Assembly (NCBI RefSeq): GCF_021560035.1
Contig: NZ_CP074373.1
Coordinates: forward strand, 3,096,001 to 3,160,000
Length of the DNA: 64,000 nt
Reading direction: 5' to 3'
Source: Virgibacillus sp. NKC19-16
GTDB lineage: Bacteria; Bacillota; Bacilli; Bacillales; Amphibacillaceae
The notes under the pieces are model-generated. The model was given only the letters and a program-made list of their open reading frames with translations, did no database searches and was not told where the DNA came from. The position numbers were made by a program, and so were the translations under genes. Below are positions 18,227-27,915 of this stretch, piece by piece. Within the stretch, counting starts at the first letter, position 1; every line of letters begins with the position of its first letter.

Positions 18227-19138
18227 TTACTTTATATTTTGGTATAATAAGTAAAAAGGTCTAAAACTTAATATATAATTTTTTAGCCATTTCTTTTTAT
18301 TATATTTAGTATGCTTGTATTTCCATAAAAGTTTTCTAGCTTCTTTATTTCTTCTGATTCCAATTAAATAACTAACCTTATTCATTATCCTAGTTATCAT
18401 ATACTCTTCAAAGTAAAAATTGTTATTCCCTAAGTTTTTCTGTTCAATCAATATACTTTCAACTCGACTCATAAAGGATGTCGAATAGATTTGTTTAGTT
18501 TTTGTTATCTTATTATCGGCATCCTGAAAATAGGTAGATAATACCTCATTGAAAAATACGATATGGTATTTAAAGGCTATACGACACCACATTTCCAAAT
18601 CTTCTCCTCTAGTTAGTTCTCTCGAAAAAAAACCAACATCATGAAAGACACTTTTCTTAATTACCACGGAAGAGGCTGAAATTAAGGGGTCTTTTAAAGT
18701 ACCTTTAAAATAATCCACTACACCTGATTTTCCATCAGCTAGTTCTATGTTAATGTTTGCACGTTTAATTTTTTTATCTTTTTTAAATTCATATGATGTT
18801 GCATAAGCTCCTGCTTCTGGATATTTATTTATCAATTTAGATACTGATTCTAAAAATGAGGGTTTCCACTCATCGTCAGCATCTAAAAAACCAATAAAGT
18901 CAAATGTTGATTGCTTTATACCATAATTCCGAGCTGCTGATACACCACCGTTATTCTTTCTTAATACCTTTATCCTTGGATCATTTACACTTATTGCTTC
19001 TTTATAACTCGAATCTGTTGATCCGTCATCCACAACAATAACTTCAAATTCCTGATGAGTTTGTTGCAATAATGAATCAAGAGCTCTTTTTATATGTTTT
19101 TCTTTGTTATATAAAGGGATAATAACTGAAAAGTTCAT
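18227..19138 (-). CDS. glycosyltransferase family 2
   Basis: GT-A fold enzyme of 303 residues that adds one sugar to the lipid-linked repeat unit at the inner face of the membrane. N-terminal FSVIIPLYNKEKHIKRALDS and VVDDGSTDSS, then the metal-binding DADDEW, are the GT2 landmarks, and ARNYGIK is also typical. The ATG at 19138 behind AGAGG is chosen in place of an ATG 12 codons upstream. Confidence 0.92.
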   Translation of the reverse strand: MNFSVIIPLYNKEKHIKRALDSLLQQTHQEFEVIVVDDGSTDSSYKEAISVNDPRIKVLRKNNGGVSAARNYGIKQSTFDFIGFLDADDEWKPSFLESVSKLINKYPEAGAYATSYEFKKDKKIKRANINIELADGKSGVVDYFKGTLKDPLISASSVVIKKSVFHDVGFFSRELTRGEDLEMWCRIAFKYHIVFFNEVLSTYFQDADNKITKTKQIYSTSFMSRVESILIEQKNLGNNNFYFEEYMITRIMNKVSYLIGIRRNKEARKLLWKYKHTKYNKKKWLKNYILSFRPFYLLYQNIK

Positions 19139-19174
19139 TTCAAAGCCTCTTTCATATAAAATGGATTCACTCAA

Positions 19175-19647
19175 CTAATTATTGCTTTAAATTATTCACT
19201 TATTAAGTCTTGCAAAGTCATTTCCCTTTGTCTTTCATGCTCACCGATACTGAGAATAGCTAAGGAGGTAAGAAGGGGAAAGACAATGCTCGTTCAATCC
19301 ATGGTATTAAACTATGTCATAGTCACAGCTTGATTCGTTAATTTCTCTGCATAACTAACCTTTCCCGTAGGTCAATAGGAAACGTTTCTGGAATTTTTCA
19401 CTTACCATGGCACATGAGTTTTCTACACATGTATATACTCTAATAGAACATTTAATATATATAGTTATTTGCTAAAAGTACTAAATCAAGAGTTAATACT
19501 TTTCATAGCTATAAGACGTGTCCGTTCTCTACAATTTACTTATAATCAATAAGAGGAAAAAAACTATTTAATCATCTTTTACAATCATTAAATATAGATC
19601 AAATTAAAAAGTCCATATTATATAACATTCAAGATATTATATCGATG
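19175..19647. other. gene-free stretch inside the polysaccharide locus
   Basis: About 470 bases without a supported gene or clear signal on either strand. The position between two transferase genes suggests a deleted or decayed gene. Confidence 0.5.
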
Positions 19648-20559
19648 TTAATTTGGCAGTTTTATCCATTCTCCCATTTGCATTTCTAAACTTTCCGGTT
19701 CGAATTTTGCAAACCCAGAATGATGACTAAAAGTCATTTCACCAAAATAAATTTGGTTATTAATGGAATAAAAGTCAACTCTTACTTGTGGTATATATTT
19801 AGAAATTATACCTGCACACCGTAGCATTTCATCTAGACTTCTCGGTTTAGGAATAATAGAAGGATTATTTGGGATGTGATTTATTTCAGCATCAATAAAC
19901 TCCCAATCCGTTGAGTAAAGGTGACGTTTGTGTTCAGTAAAACGACCAAAATCCACTTGAATTAATTTTGGTTCACCATTAAAGCAAAATATTTTGTAAT
20001 CCTTTAATTCGGTTCCAGATTCATCAACCATATATTTTTCACAGATTATTCGAGGTCTTACATTTTTATATGGCCATTCTCTTCCATACCAATACCAATT
20101 TTTTTTCATCCACCTATTTAACATTTTTTTAGAAGCGTTAATATCTAATTCCTCTTTATTATTACAAATTATATTTGTACCCGACCCGTGTGTGCATTTT
20201 AGTACAAATTGATTGGGAAGTGCGTTCCAATCAATTTCCTCAACACTATCATACACTCCAATAACAGGAATTAGATAATCTTGACCTAATTTTCTACTAA
20301 CATAAGATCTAACCTCATATTTATCGACATATTTACAGTATTCTTCTTTCCGGTCATACACTTTAAACCATTGTAACTTTTCATTATACGACCTAGGATT
20401 ATCTAAATTAAGCTTTTTCCCTGTTTTGGCTCTAAATATAACTTTTAAATACAATTTATCGGGAACCCAATTTAAAAATCCTCTTGCCCCTAAGAGGCCT
20501 ACCAAATTTAAAGGATTTTTAATATATTTCAATACCTTTATCGCCATTGACATATTCAT
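19648..20559 (-). CDS. TupA-like ATP-grasp polysaccharide modification protein
   Basis: Cytosolic ATP-grasp family protein of 303 residues like those in teichuronopeptide (TupA) and capsule loci, where an amino acid is thought to be ligated to the uronic acid of the polymer. FVLKCTHGSGTNIICNNK holds the ATP-grasp lysine and glycine-rich loop, and KDYKIFCFNGEPKLIQVD and VRVDFYSINNQIYFGEMTF supply the metal-binding acidic residues. Uronic acid supply by Ugd and the epimerase agrees with that role. Confidence 0.85.
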   Translation of the reverse strand: MNMSMAIKVLKYIKNPLNLVGLLGARGFLNWVPDKLYLKVIFRAKTGKKLNLDNPRSYNEKLQWFKVYDRKEEYCKYVDKYEVRSYVSRKLGQDYLIPVIGVYDSVEEIDWNALPNQFVLKCTHGSGTNIICNNKEELDINASKKMLNRWMKKNWYWYGREWPYKNVRPRIICEKYMVDESGTELKDYKIFCFNGEPKLIQVDFGRFTEHKRHLYSTDWEFIDAEINHIPNNPSIIPKPRSLDEMLRCAGIISKYIPQVRVDFYSINNQIYFGEMTFSHHSGFAKFEPESLEMQMGEWIKLPN

Positions 20560-20593
20560 ACCTCAATTCTAAAATAAAGATTTCATTTATTAC

Positions 20594-21685
20594 CTAGTTA
20601 TTTAATATCCACTCATATGGAATTGTTTCGTTTCTGCCCAAATATATAAAATCCATAAACCACAGACCTATCACCGAAAAGATAACTAAAAATCCTATAT
20701 ACCTTTTTTTCTTTATGGCGCTTAATCTATAAATAAAAGGCACAAAAATTATTAATGAACTTAAAAAGTAATAAGAGATTCTTTCAGTAAAATTGACTGA
20801 CCCATAAGATGTTAGTAAAGAGATACAACCTATTATTACTACATTAAATATAAATATCATATCTTTATTTGATTTAATATCTTTTCGAAAAATAATGCCT
20901 GCTATTATAAACGGTAAAGTTCGAAAAAGTATCCCTAGCCCCAATTCAAATTCTCGATCAGAATCTAAATAACTATTTGCATAATATGAAAGGGAATCGA
21001 TACTACTTGCTATAGGAAATAAAACTGCAGAGAAATTTATCATTAGTACAATTAATCCGGAAAAAGATAATACTTTCAGTAATGTATGTTTTGAAGTACC
21101 ATATAAAAAATGTAAAAAGTATAACGGATAAAATAATATAGCTGTTTCATGAAATCCCACAGCGATTACAACTAATAAAGTAAATTTAATAAATTTCCTT
21201 TCATTTATATAGTGAATTGAAAATAACAATATAGCCATTGCAGCTATTTGTTGTATAGCATTAAAAGATATTTGATAATACATCATCATATAAACAAACA
21301 TCCCTATCCCTATATTTAATGATGCTTTATATCTTTTCAACGCTAAATATATGAATAAAGTTGTTATAAACGATGTAATAAATAAAACAAATTGAAAGTC
21401 TAAACCTAAATATCCTACAATTTTATTAATTCCAAGAAATAAGTATTCAGTATCCACATCAAAAATAGGGCTATTAATCTCAAAAAAACCCTCTAAATAA
21501 TTAGAATAGTCAGTCCCTATTCCATACCGTAGCCCTGCAAATAATGAAGGGGTTAATATAGCTAGTATCGTAAAAAATATATTTAACGGTTTCGACGACC
21601 TTCTAACAGATAAATCTGCAAATGCAGCTGTAACTGCTGCAATTGCAGCATAAAAAAGTAAACCACTCCACATTTCATTTGTCAT
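20594..21685 (-). CDS. EpsG-family polysaccharide polymerase (Wzy-like)
   Basis: Integral membrane protein of 363 residues with 10 or more hydrophobic segments. It has the EpsG/Wzy pattern of an N-terminal helix followed by FAGLRYGIGTDYSNY and a large hydrophobic core. It is expected to polymerise flipped repeat units outside the membrane under control of the Wzz-like protein. Sequence divergence of such polymerases is normal, so the call rests on topology, the RYGxGTDYxNY motif and locus context. Confidence 0.85.
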   Translation of the reverse strand: MTNEMWSGLLFYAAIAAVTAAFADLSVRRSSKPLNIFFTILAILTPSLFAGLRYGIGTDYSNYLEGFFEINSPIFDVDTEYLFLGINKIVGYLGLDFQFVLFITSFITTLFIYLALKRYKASLNIGIGMFVYMMMYYQISFNAIQQIAAMAILLFSIHYINERKFIKFTLLVVIAVGFHETAILFYPLYFLHFLYGTSKHTLLKVLSFSGLIVLMINFSAVLFPIASSIDSLSYYANSYLDSDREFELGLGILFRTLPFIIAGIIFRKDIKSNKDMIFIFNVVIIGCISLLTSYGSVNFTERISYYFLSSLIIFVPFIYRLSAIKKKRYIGFLVIFSVIGLWFMDFIYLGRNETIPYEWILNN

Positions 21686-21761
21686 AAAGTAACATCCTTA
21701 TTTTCTTCAATCAGCCTTATAAATATAATATTATATATCTGTCATATTTCACGAACATAAT

Positions 21762-22916
21762 TTATTTTGATTTGACTTTTTGACTTGTAAAATTAATAAT
21801 TTTTTGTGCTCTTTCCTTTATTGTAAGTGACTTTGCCTTCTCTAAACTACCATTAATAAGCCATTGTGTTTTTTGCTTATTATTTTTCAATTCCTCTATT
21901 CCAGCTTTGATTTCATTTATACTTAATGGATCTACCCTAATTGAGCAGGTATCATCCAATATATCATCATTAAAAGGTAAATCAGAAGAGATAATGGGTA
22001 ACCCACAGGCCATAGCTTCTATAATCGCATTACAACATCCTTCGTTAAGGGTAGGGAGTACAAAAATATCAGCAGCACTATAAAAATACGGTAATTCCTC
22101 ATTATTTACTGGTCCATTATATAGACATCTATTACTACTTGGAGTTAATTCACCTTTTCCCGCACATATAACATATACATCATCAACTTCTTCAACGGCA
22201 TCAAGAAGTCTTTTTATTCCTTTGCGGTGATCAAAACTGCCAACAAAACCTACAATAAATTTATCCTCCGGAAGGCCAAATTTCTTTCGAGATTCAACTG
22301 TATTGCGAGGATAAAATCGTTCTTTACGGTATCCATTCGGGAAAATTTTGACCTTTTTTTCTTCAACTGCATTTACTGATTGAAGTATTTCCTTACTATG
22401 AGTTGAAACAGCAATAACTCCATCGAGTGATGATAATTCCTTCCTTACTTGTTTATAACCAAAATGCTCTATTGTTCTTGGTGTTGATTCGCCATAAGCC
22501 ATAAAAGAAGGAATATTATATTTACGACCTATTCTTGCTGCAACAATTCCAGCAGGGGTTACAAAGTGACCATAAACTACATCAGGTGTTTTATCGATTT
22601 CCTTTATAACTTTATCAACAGCGCCTTCAAATGTTTTAGTAGTTATACGAGCGGGATTGAAACCTAATATATCACTTTGTCCAAAACCTATATATTTTGG
22701 AAAGTAAACTTCTATAGTAGCGCCATTTTCTGTCTTTTCATAAGTTTTAAACGGGATTTGCATGTATTTAGGATTAATATTAATAGGCACAGGACAAATC
22801 ACAGTACATCTAACATCTAAATCAGCAAATGTCCAGACAAGTTGTTGCACAAACACTAATACATTCTTTTCTATTGGATTAGGATATTTATTTGTAATCA
22901 CGCAAATTTCCTTCAA
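21762..22916 (-). CDS. glycosyltransferase family 4
   Basis: GT-B enzyme of 384 residues. The C-terminal half has VGFVGSFDHRKGIKRLLDAV, the donor-binding ADIFVLPTLNEGCCNAIIEA (with the conserved Glu residues) and AMACGLPIISSDLP, the standard GT4 pattern. The N-terminal half holds the acceptor site with VYGHFVTPAGIVAARIG. It adds a sugar in repeat-unit assembly. A decayed transferase follows directly upstream at 22999-23420. Confidence 0.93.
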   Translation of the reverse strand: MKEICVITNKYPNPIEKNVLVFVQQLVWTFADLDVRCTVICPVPININPKYMQIPFKTYEKTENGATIEVYFPKYIGFGQSDILGFNPARITTKTFEGAVDKVIKEIDKTPDVVYGHFVTPAGIVAARIGRKYNIPSFMAYGESTPRTIEHFGYKQVRKELSSLDGVIAVSTHSKEILQSVNAVEEKKVKIFPNGYRKERFYPRNTVESRKKFGLPEDKFIVGFVGSFDHRKGIKRLLDAVEEVDDVYVICAGKGELTPSSNRCLYNGPVNNEELPYFYSAADIFVLPTLNEGCCNAIIEAMACGLPIISSDLPFNDDILDDTCSIRVDPLSINEIKAGIEELKNNKQKTQWLINGSLEKAKSLTIKERAQKIINFTSQKVKSK

Positions 22917-22998
22917 GATTCATTCCCCTCAAATTTTCTTAATTTTTATTGCATAATACTTACTGTGCTATATTAAATATAAAAAGAGCTGTTTTAAT

Positions 22999-23420
22999 CT
23001 AATATCCCTCTATAAATTCTTCAACAATCTCAATTATCCGACCCTCACTCTGAAATCTTTTAGTTATAGGTTTTTCTAAAATACCTTTTAAAGCAGCACT
23101 TAGATTTACCATCTCTTCTACTCTTCGCATAAAACGCTGCTCAAAAAAATTCTACAATCTGTAACTAGCGATCATCCGAATATTCTACAAACTTTTCCCT
23201 ACGAAGTATAGCAATTTACATATTGTTTGATACTACTAGCCAATTTCCCTTTTTGATCCACTCTTTTGAAACCAATAGCAACTTGATATCACATTGTTGA
23301 GATTCCATTGCTTCAACTAGTATTGATATAGCTGATAGATTTAGCACATCAACCTAAAATAAGGATAATCACCAGTCGCCTTTTCGATCCCATAATTCCT
23401 TGCAAGACTCGAGCCTCTTA
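22999..23420 (-). pseudogene. decayed glycosyltransferase
   Basis: Two recognisable pieces remain on the minus strand. Around 23365-23412 it reads RGSSLARNYGIEKATGDY, the GT2 signature (SxARNxGIxxAxGxY), and 22999-23120 is an open tail ending RIIEIVEEFIEGY before a TAG. Between them are stops and frame changes. It may be one GT2 gene or two merged remnants. Confidence 0.7.
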
Positions 23421-23908
23421 TTGAATTCTTTTTGTTCTCTCAATAAATTCTCCGATTATTGAAACTATTTCCGATTGTTTATTAAATTTCTTCATTATGG
23501 GATCTGATTTGACTGACGTAATCGCACCAAATAAATCTTTAATTTCGAGAACTTGTTTTAAATATCCATCATTCTCTAGCATGCTAGATATTTGCGTTTG
23601 ATGGTCATCGCTATGTTCCCCAAATTTTGCAAGACGAGGCACTACGATTACTTGTTTTTCTTGCTTGAGAGCGCCAACTAAAGCACCTGTCCCCCGTGAG
23701 ATATTATTATATCTGCTTTGTTTTGGTATTTTGTAAATTCTTCAGCTGATAAGAATTGTTTCCAAGCAAAATTTTCCGGAACGAAGTTTGATTGTCCTAT
23801 CTGCCCAAACACTTCTTCCTCCAGTAAACCTTTAGACACTAATTGGTCTAACTCTCTAAGTAGTCTATCAAATTGAAATTTCCTGGATCCGACACATACA
23901 AATATCAA
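23418..23908 (-). pseudogene. PssE/EpsF-like glycosyltransferase subunit (GT28 C-terminal), frameshifted
   Basis: Partner subunit of the Alg14-like protein upstream, carrying the catalytic UDP-sugar-binding half. MIFVCVGSRKFQFDRLLREL through ADIIISHGG is intact, after which a stop occurs at 23678. Shifting by one base resumes TGALVGALKQEKQVIVVPRL then KFGEHSDDHQ, the conserved PssE tail, ending at 23418. The break is a run of five G where six are needed, so it is a homopolymer deletion or a sequencing error. The 4-base overlap with the upstream gene is preserved, arguing for recent loss. Confidence 0.85.
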
Positions 23909-24369
23909 TATATACTCCCTCCAAACACTGCTTCAGGGTATATCTCTTTAAGGCTTTCCCATTGTACGATAAATAAATCTGCATGTTTATACATTAGTTT
24001 ACCTGCTCTTGTACCATCATATATTCGGGCAAACGTTTCTATAAATACTAGCTTTTTTTTGAAGACCTTTGCTAAAATTGCCATTGGTAAAGCAACCAAT
24101 GTGCCTGTAGTAATAACATAATCAGGACGTTCTTTCATCCATATTTTAATAGCTAACATAAAATTAAATATCATTATAATTAAATTTGCTATTCTGCTTG
24201 GACGAGTTTGTCTCATTAAGTAGTCCGCTGAGACCCCATAATCAGCATTCTCAGTTACCCAAAAAACATCATAATTCTCGGATAATACATCTAACATTTT
24301 AAGCTGCTCAAAATGGCCTCCAGAAGATGAAATTAAGCAAATTTTAGGTGTTTTTCTTTTTTTTGTCAT
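23905..24369 (-). CDS. PssD/Alg14-like glycosyltransferase membrane subunit
   Basis: Protein of 154 residues anchoring the two-subunit transferase at the membrane, like Alg14 or PssD. It has ICLISSSGGHFEQL near the N-terminus, a hydrophobic segment (ANLIIMIFNFMLAIKIWM), YVITTGTLVALP and KLVFIETFARI. Its stop overlaps the start of the PssE-like gene, so the pair is translationally coupled and probably works as a heterodimer. Confidence 0.9.
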   Translation of the reverse strand: MTKKRKTPKICLISSSGGHFEQLKMLDVLSENYDVFWVTENADYGVSADYLMRQTRPSRIANLIIMIFNFMLAIKIWMKERPDYVITTGTLVALPMAILAKVFKKKLVFIETFARIYDGTRAGKLMYKHADLFIVQWESLKEIYPEAVFGGSIY

Positions 24370-24395
24370 CTATTATTTTTCTCCTTGGATATTAA

Positions 24396-24914
24396 TTACG
24401 TTTTATTTACATATTTGTAAACTAAAAAATCCCCATTGTTACTTTCACAGAGTTCAACTCTTCTTAAGATTTTAGATATTTTTGCATTTGATAATAATTT
24501 GAACCCTGCGTTTTCAGTTGCTTTTATACTAGGAATATTATCTTTTCTAATATAGTCATAAGCATTTTTATAAGTGAGGTTAAGTCCATTGAGTACATCT
24601 TGAACTAAAACTTTAGACTTCCCTTGTCCTCTGCTACTTCCTATAATATAGTAAGGACCAACTATAATATCCTCACGACTTGTAAATTTAAAACGAAAAC
24701 CTCCGCCACGAGAAACTAAGCAATACCCTATAATTTCATTATCTTCGCACATATAGAATATTTTGTAGCTGCTAAATAGCTCTAAAGTGAATCTTATACG
24801 TTTTCTTAGAGTCAACTTTTCTAAATCTTTATAAAAAAGATTTGTTAAACTAGGGATGAACTCATAATAATCATGTACTCCAAGAGTTTTCACATACTTA
24901 AGATCTTTACCCAT
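24396..24914 (-). CDS. GNAT-family N-acetyltransferase
   Basis: Protein of 172 residues with the GNAT layout: central beta strands EIIGYCLVSRGGG, then IIVGPYYIIGSSRGQGKSKV (the acetyl-CoA pyrophosphate loop RGQGKS), and DNIPSIKATENAGFKLL as the C-terminal motif. It may acetylate a sugar or amino-sugar precursor, as its place between ATP-grasp and transferase genes suggests. The acceptor is unknown. Confidence 0.82.
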   Translation of the reverse strand: MGKDLKYVKTLGVHDYYEFIPSLTNLFYKDLEKLTLRKRIRFTLELFSSYKIFYMCEDNEIIGYCLVSRGGGFRFKFTSREDIIVGPYYIIGSSRGQGKSKVLVQDVLNGLNLTYKNAYDYIRKDNIPSIKATENAGFKLLSNAKISKILRRVELCESNNGDFLVYKYVNKT

Positions 24915-24932
24915 CTATTCGTCCCCCTGAAA

Positions 24933-26105
24933 TTACTTACGTTTTCTTTTACGCATTTCTTTTTTATACTTTTTTAATGCCTGAAATGTAAAAGTAAACC
25001 ATGGTAATGGATCATCAAGAGAGAATATCTGATCCGTCGTATTTTTTAAACTAAACCAAGATGGTTTACTTTGTAACCTTTTTGTAGAACTTAAAAACCA
25101 TAAAATATCTGTATGCAAATACCTCAGTCTTAAATCTTCTTTATATGACTCATAACTAGTAACATGGTAACTAAATGCATTCTCTAATATTTGTTTTGCA
25201 ATATTCACTTCTGCCATATAACATATTTTTACATTAGCTGATATTCTTCCGTTTACCTCAATTACTTTTGGGATTTGATCTCTGGGATCTAGCATCAAAT
25301 CAATATCACAGTATCCAACCCATTTCATTTCCTTTAGAAGTCGACTACATATGTTCACTATCTCAGGACTTTCAATAGTAACGCTCAGTGTGCTCGCCCC
25401 ACCGTCTATAGGAAACCACCTACATTTTTCCGTTATGACTGCTGACTTGACTTCATGGTTGGAATTTAAAAACATATGTGCATTAAATTGCTTTCCAGTA
25501 TGAGGTATGTACTCTTGAATAAACAATGGTCCCAGATTTTTATCTACCGTTGATAATATATCTTTTAACTTATCCTCATTGTTAACAACATTAAAACCTA
25601 CCGATCCCCATGAACTCCTAGGTTTTATAACAACTGGATATTTTATACCTTTCAAATCTTCTATGGACTTAACATCTATAAAAGTCTGTGGACATGGGAT
25701 ATCATTGTTCATACAAATTTCCATCGTATTGAGCTTATCAAAGGCCTTATTAAACACTTTCGAATCATTAGTTGCAACTTCAACATATTGACTAAATTCT
25801 TCTTTGTTTTCAGCTAAAAGAGATGCTGTGAAATCAGACATTGGTACGACAATATCGAAATTATCGTCTTTAAGTATTTGTCTTATAGTGTTTACAGTTC
25901 CAATATAATCTTCCTCTGTACAGCAACCAATAATCTTATTTGTAGGGTATTTAGAAGTATACCCTACATCAAAAGAGGATGCATTTAAAGTTGTAACTTG
26001 GCAACCTAATTCTCTGAAGGCTTTAGCCATTGGTAATGTTTGACGACTATATCCTTCCGTTAAAAGTACGTTAATCTCATTGTAATTCATTCCCATACCA
26101 TCCAT
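24933..26105 (-). CDS. ATP-grasp ligase of the carbamoyl-phosphate-synthase type
   Basis: Protein of 390 residues with a pre-ATP-grasp domain (VLLTEGYSRQTLPMAKAFRE) and an ATP-grasp domain: YPVVIKPRSSWGSVGF (Lys and glycine loop), LFIQEYIPHTGKQF and CDIDLMLDPRDQIPKVIEVN (metal-binding Glu and Asn). In sugar loci such ligases attach amino acids to sugars or build modified precursors. The ATG five codons in is an alternative start. This is the second ATP-grasp protein in the locus, pointing to an amino-acid-decorated polymer. Confidence 0.86.
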   Translation of the reverse strand: MDGMGMNYNEINVLLTEGYSRQTLPMAKAFRELGCQVTTLNASSFDVGYTSKYPTNKIIGCCTEEDYIGTVNTIRQILKDDNFDIVVPMSDFTASLLAENKEEFSQYVEVATNDSKVFNKAFDKLNTMEICMNNDIPCPQTFIDVKSIEDLKGIKYPVVIKPRSSWGSVGFNVVNNEDKLKDILSTVDKNLGPLFIQEYIPHTGKQFNAHMFLNSNHEVKSAVITEKCRWFPIDGGASTLSVTIESPEIVNICSRLLKEMKWVGYCDIDLMLDPRDQIPKVIEVNGRISANVKICYMAEVNIAKQILENAFSYHVTSYESYKEDLRLRYLHTDILWFLSSTKRLQSKPSWFSLKNTTDQIFSLDDPLPWFTFTFQALKKYKKEMRKRKRK

Positions 26106-26155
26106 TCTAGGTTGTTAAAAGTTTTCTAATTAACTTAAGTTGAAAGACTTTAACT

Positions 26156-27073
26156 TCATTGTTCAGCCTTTACTAGTTTTTTTGTAACTAACTTGCGGCG
26201 TTCAAATCTCATAGGAGATATGATTTTATATGCAGTAAACTTCAAAAAAGGCTTCTTATAAAATAATATGTTTACACTAACATGCATAATCTTTCTCATC
26301 CACTCTGGAATCCATATAACTTTTTTGGCTGCTCCATTCTTCTTATCTAGATCTATTAATGTTTTAGTGTTATGCCTCTCAATATCGCAAACATTTAATA
26401 TTCCTTGAATAGTATCCGGGGCCTTAACCCATTCTACAATCATTTTTATAGCGTTTTGCACTGAAAGAAACTCATATTCCATTCCATCCCCGATTAAATA
26501 ACACAATTTAGGATATTTAATATAGTACCGTCTACGAATATCCCTTTGGTTATCTTCTCTATAAATTGGTGCAAACCTTGCGATCAGGAAAGGCTGACTA
26601 GCTACCTCTAAAAGACTCTTTTCTGCCAGAAGTTTTGATTTTGCATATGAACCAACTGGATGCGGATTGCTTTCCTCATTAATAATTTGTTTAGTTGTGC
26701 CATAAATATCTACTGTACTGGAAAAGAAAACAGGAATACTAGCAGATGAAGCATATTCGAATATTGAACGACTCATTAATGTGTTAACTCGATAGTATTT
26801 GCTCCATGAAATATTTAATCCTTTAAATACATGAGCAATAGCAGCCAAGTGAATTACATGAGAGAATTTATTCTCATTAAAAATCCTCTCAACCTCAGAT
26901 ATTCTAGTTAAGTCAGCAGAAATATAAGAAAATCTTTCATGATAGCATGCACTATTTTTACTTGTGGAAACACCCGTAACATTATAACCCGCGTCCAAAA
27001 GATCAATAACTAATCGCTGACCAAGCATCCCATTGCAACCCGTAACAAGTATGCTTTTCTTTTTCCCCATCAA
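26156..27073 (-). CDS. NAD-dependent epimerase/dehydratase
   Basis: SDR-extended enzyme of 305 residues. ILVTGCNGMLGQRLVIDLL is the Rossmann loop, FSSTVDIYG and SYAKSKLLAEKSLL supply Ser/Thr and the YxxxK pair. It modifies a nucleotide sugar, or reduces an undecaprenyl-linked keto sugar as Gne/WbpV-type enzymes do. Its start overlaps the deacetylase stop, so they are co-translated. The exact product is not determinable here. Confidence 0.87.
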   Translation of the reverse strand: MMGKKKSILVTGCNGMLGQRLVIDLLDAGYNVTGVSTSKNSACYHERFSYISADLTRISEVERIFNENKFSHVIHLAAIAHVFKGLNISWSKYYRVNTLMSRSIFEYASSASIPVFFSSTVDIYGTTKQIINEESNPHPVGSYAKSKLLAEKSLLEVASQPFLIARFAPIYREDNQRDIRRRYYIKYPKLCYLIGDGMEYEFLSVQNAIKMIVEWVKAPDTIQGILNVCDIERHNTKTLIDLDKKNGAAKKVIWIPEWMRKIMHVSVNILFYKKPFLKFTAYKIISPMRFERRKLVTKKLVKAEQ

Positions 27074-27915
27074 TTCTTCACTCTTTCTAACACATCTTGA
27101 TCAAGAGTACGAAACTCAGCTCCCATAGACTTTAAAAGTTTAATAACTTTAGTGATCTTTTTCTTATTAGACTTTCTTCCAACAGATGCACGAAAACGAT
27201 CCTTCCAACCAATCTCTTTGGTAAATGGGAGTTTTAAATCTGTTAATTCAAAAGGGTGAAGGTAAAGTAAAAAGTTCTTTTGTTGTTTTTCATACATTTT
27301 AATTAAAATCCTGAGCATCCAAAATGGAAACAATCTCAAATATCCTCCACCGGAGATTGGCAAGCTATAACCACCGATTTTTAACGTAGGTATTTCATAT
27401 TCAAATAAATTATTCTTTCTATATACAAGATCATCAATTTTCTCGAATCCAGTTAAATCAAGATTTCGGTACAACGGATGTTCCTCGAATTTTATATAAC
27501 TGCTATCATACTTATAATCAGACTCATAAGTCACATCCAGTTTATCTCTCTCCATGGAAAAACAAGCTGCACGGTATCCATTAACTTCTTGATTTGTGAC
27601 CTCTTCTATTTTTTCCTTGGCTTTCGCTATCTCATTTCCAAACTCCTCAATATTTTTATTATACAGCAACTCGTGATCATAACCATGACAACCTACAGCA
27701 TGTCCCCTTCTTACAATATCTTTTATGATATCTGCATTCTTATCCAAAACGTTTGCTAGTACAAAAAACGTTGCTTTAACCTGTAATTCGTCAAGTAAAT
27801 CTAAGAAGTCAATTATTTCTGGTATTACTTCTACCTCTTCATTGAGATCAAATTTCTTAAGATAATCTAAGTCGTACCACTCTTCTACGTCTATAGTTAA
27901 ATATGCATTTTTCAT
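27070..27915 (-). CDS. polysaccharide deacetylase (NodB/XrtA-associated type)
   Basis: Carbohydrate esterase family 4-like protein of 281 residues. TIDVEEWY opens with the catalytic Asp, and HAVGCHGYDHELLYN provides the metal-binding His-x-x-x-His pattern; YRAACFSM and LYLHPFEL follow. No signal peptide is present, so it would act on a cytosolic or inner-face substrate such as a lipid-linked amino sugar. The C-terminal part resembles the extra domain of the DUF3473 deacetylases. The start overlaps the sugar transferase stop by 4 bases. Confidence 0.9.
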   Translation of the reverse strand: MKNAYLTIDVEEWYDLDYLKKFDLNEEVEVIPEIIDFLDLLDELQVKATFFVLANVLDKNADIIKDIVRRGHAVGCHGYDHELLYNKNIEEFGNEIAKAKEKIEEVTNQEVNGYRAACFSMERDKLDVTYESDYKYDSSYIKFEEHPLYRNLDLTGFEKIDDLVYRKNNLFEYEIPTLKIGGYSLPISGGGYLRLFPFWMLRILIKMYEKQQKNFLLYLHPFELTDLKLPFTKEIGWKDRFRASVGRKSNKKKITKVIKLLKSMGAEFRTLDQDVLERVKN

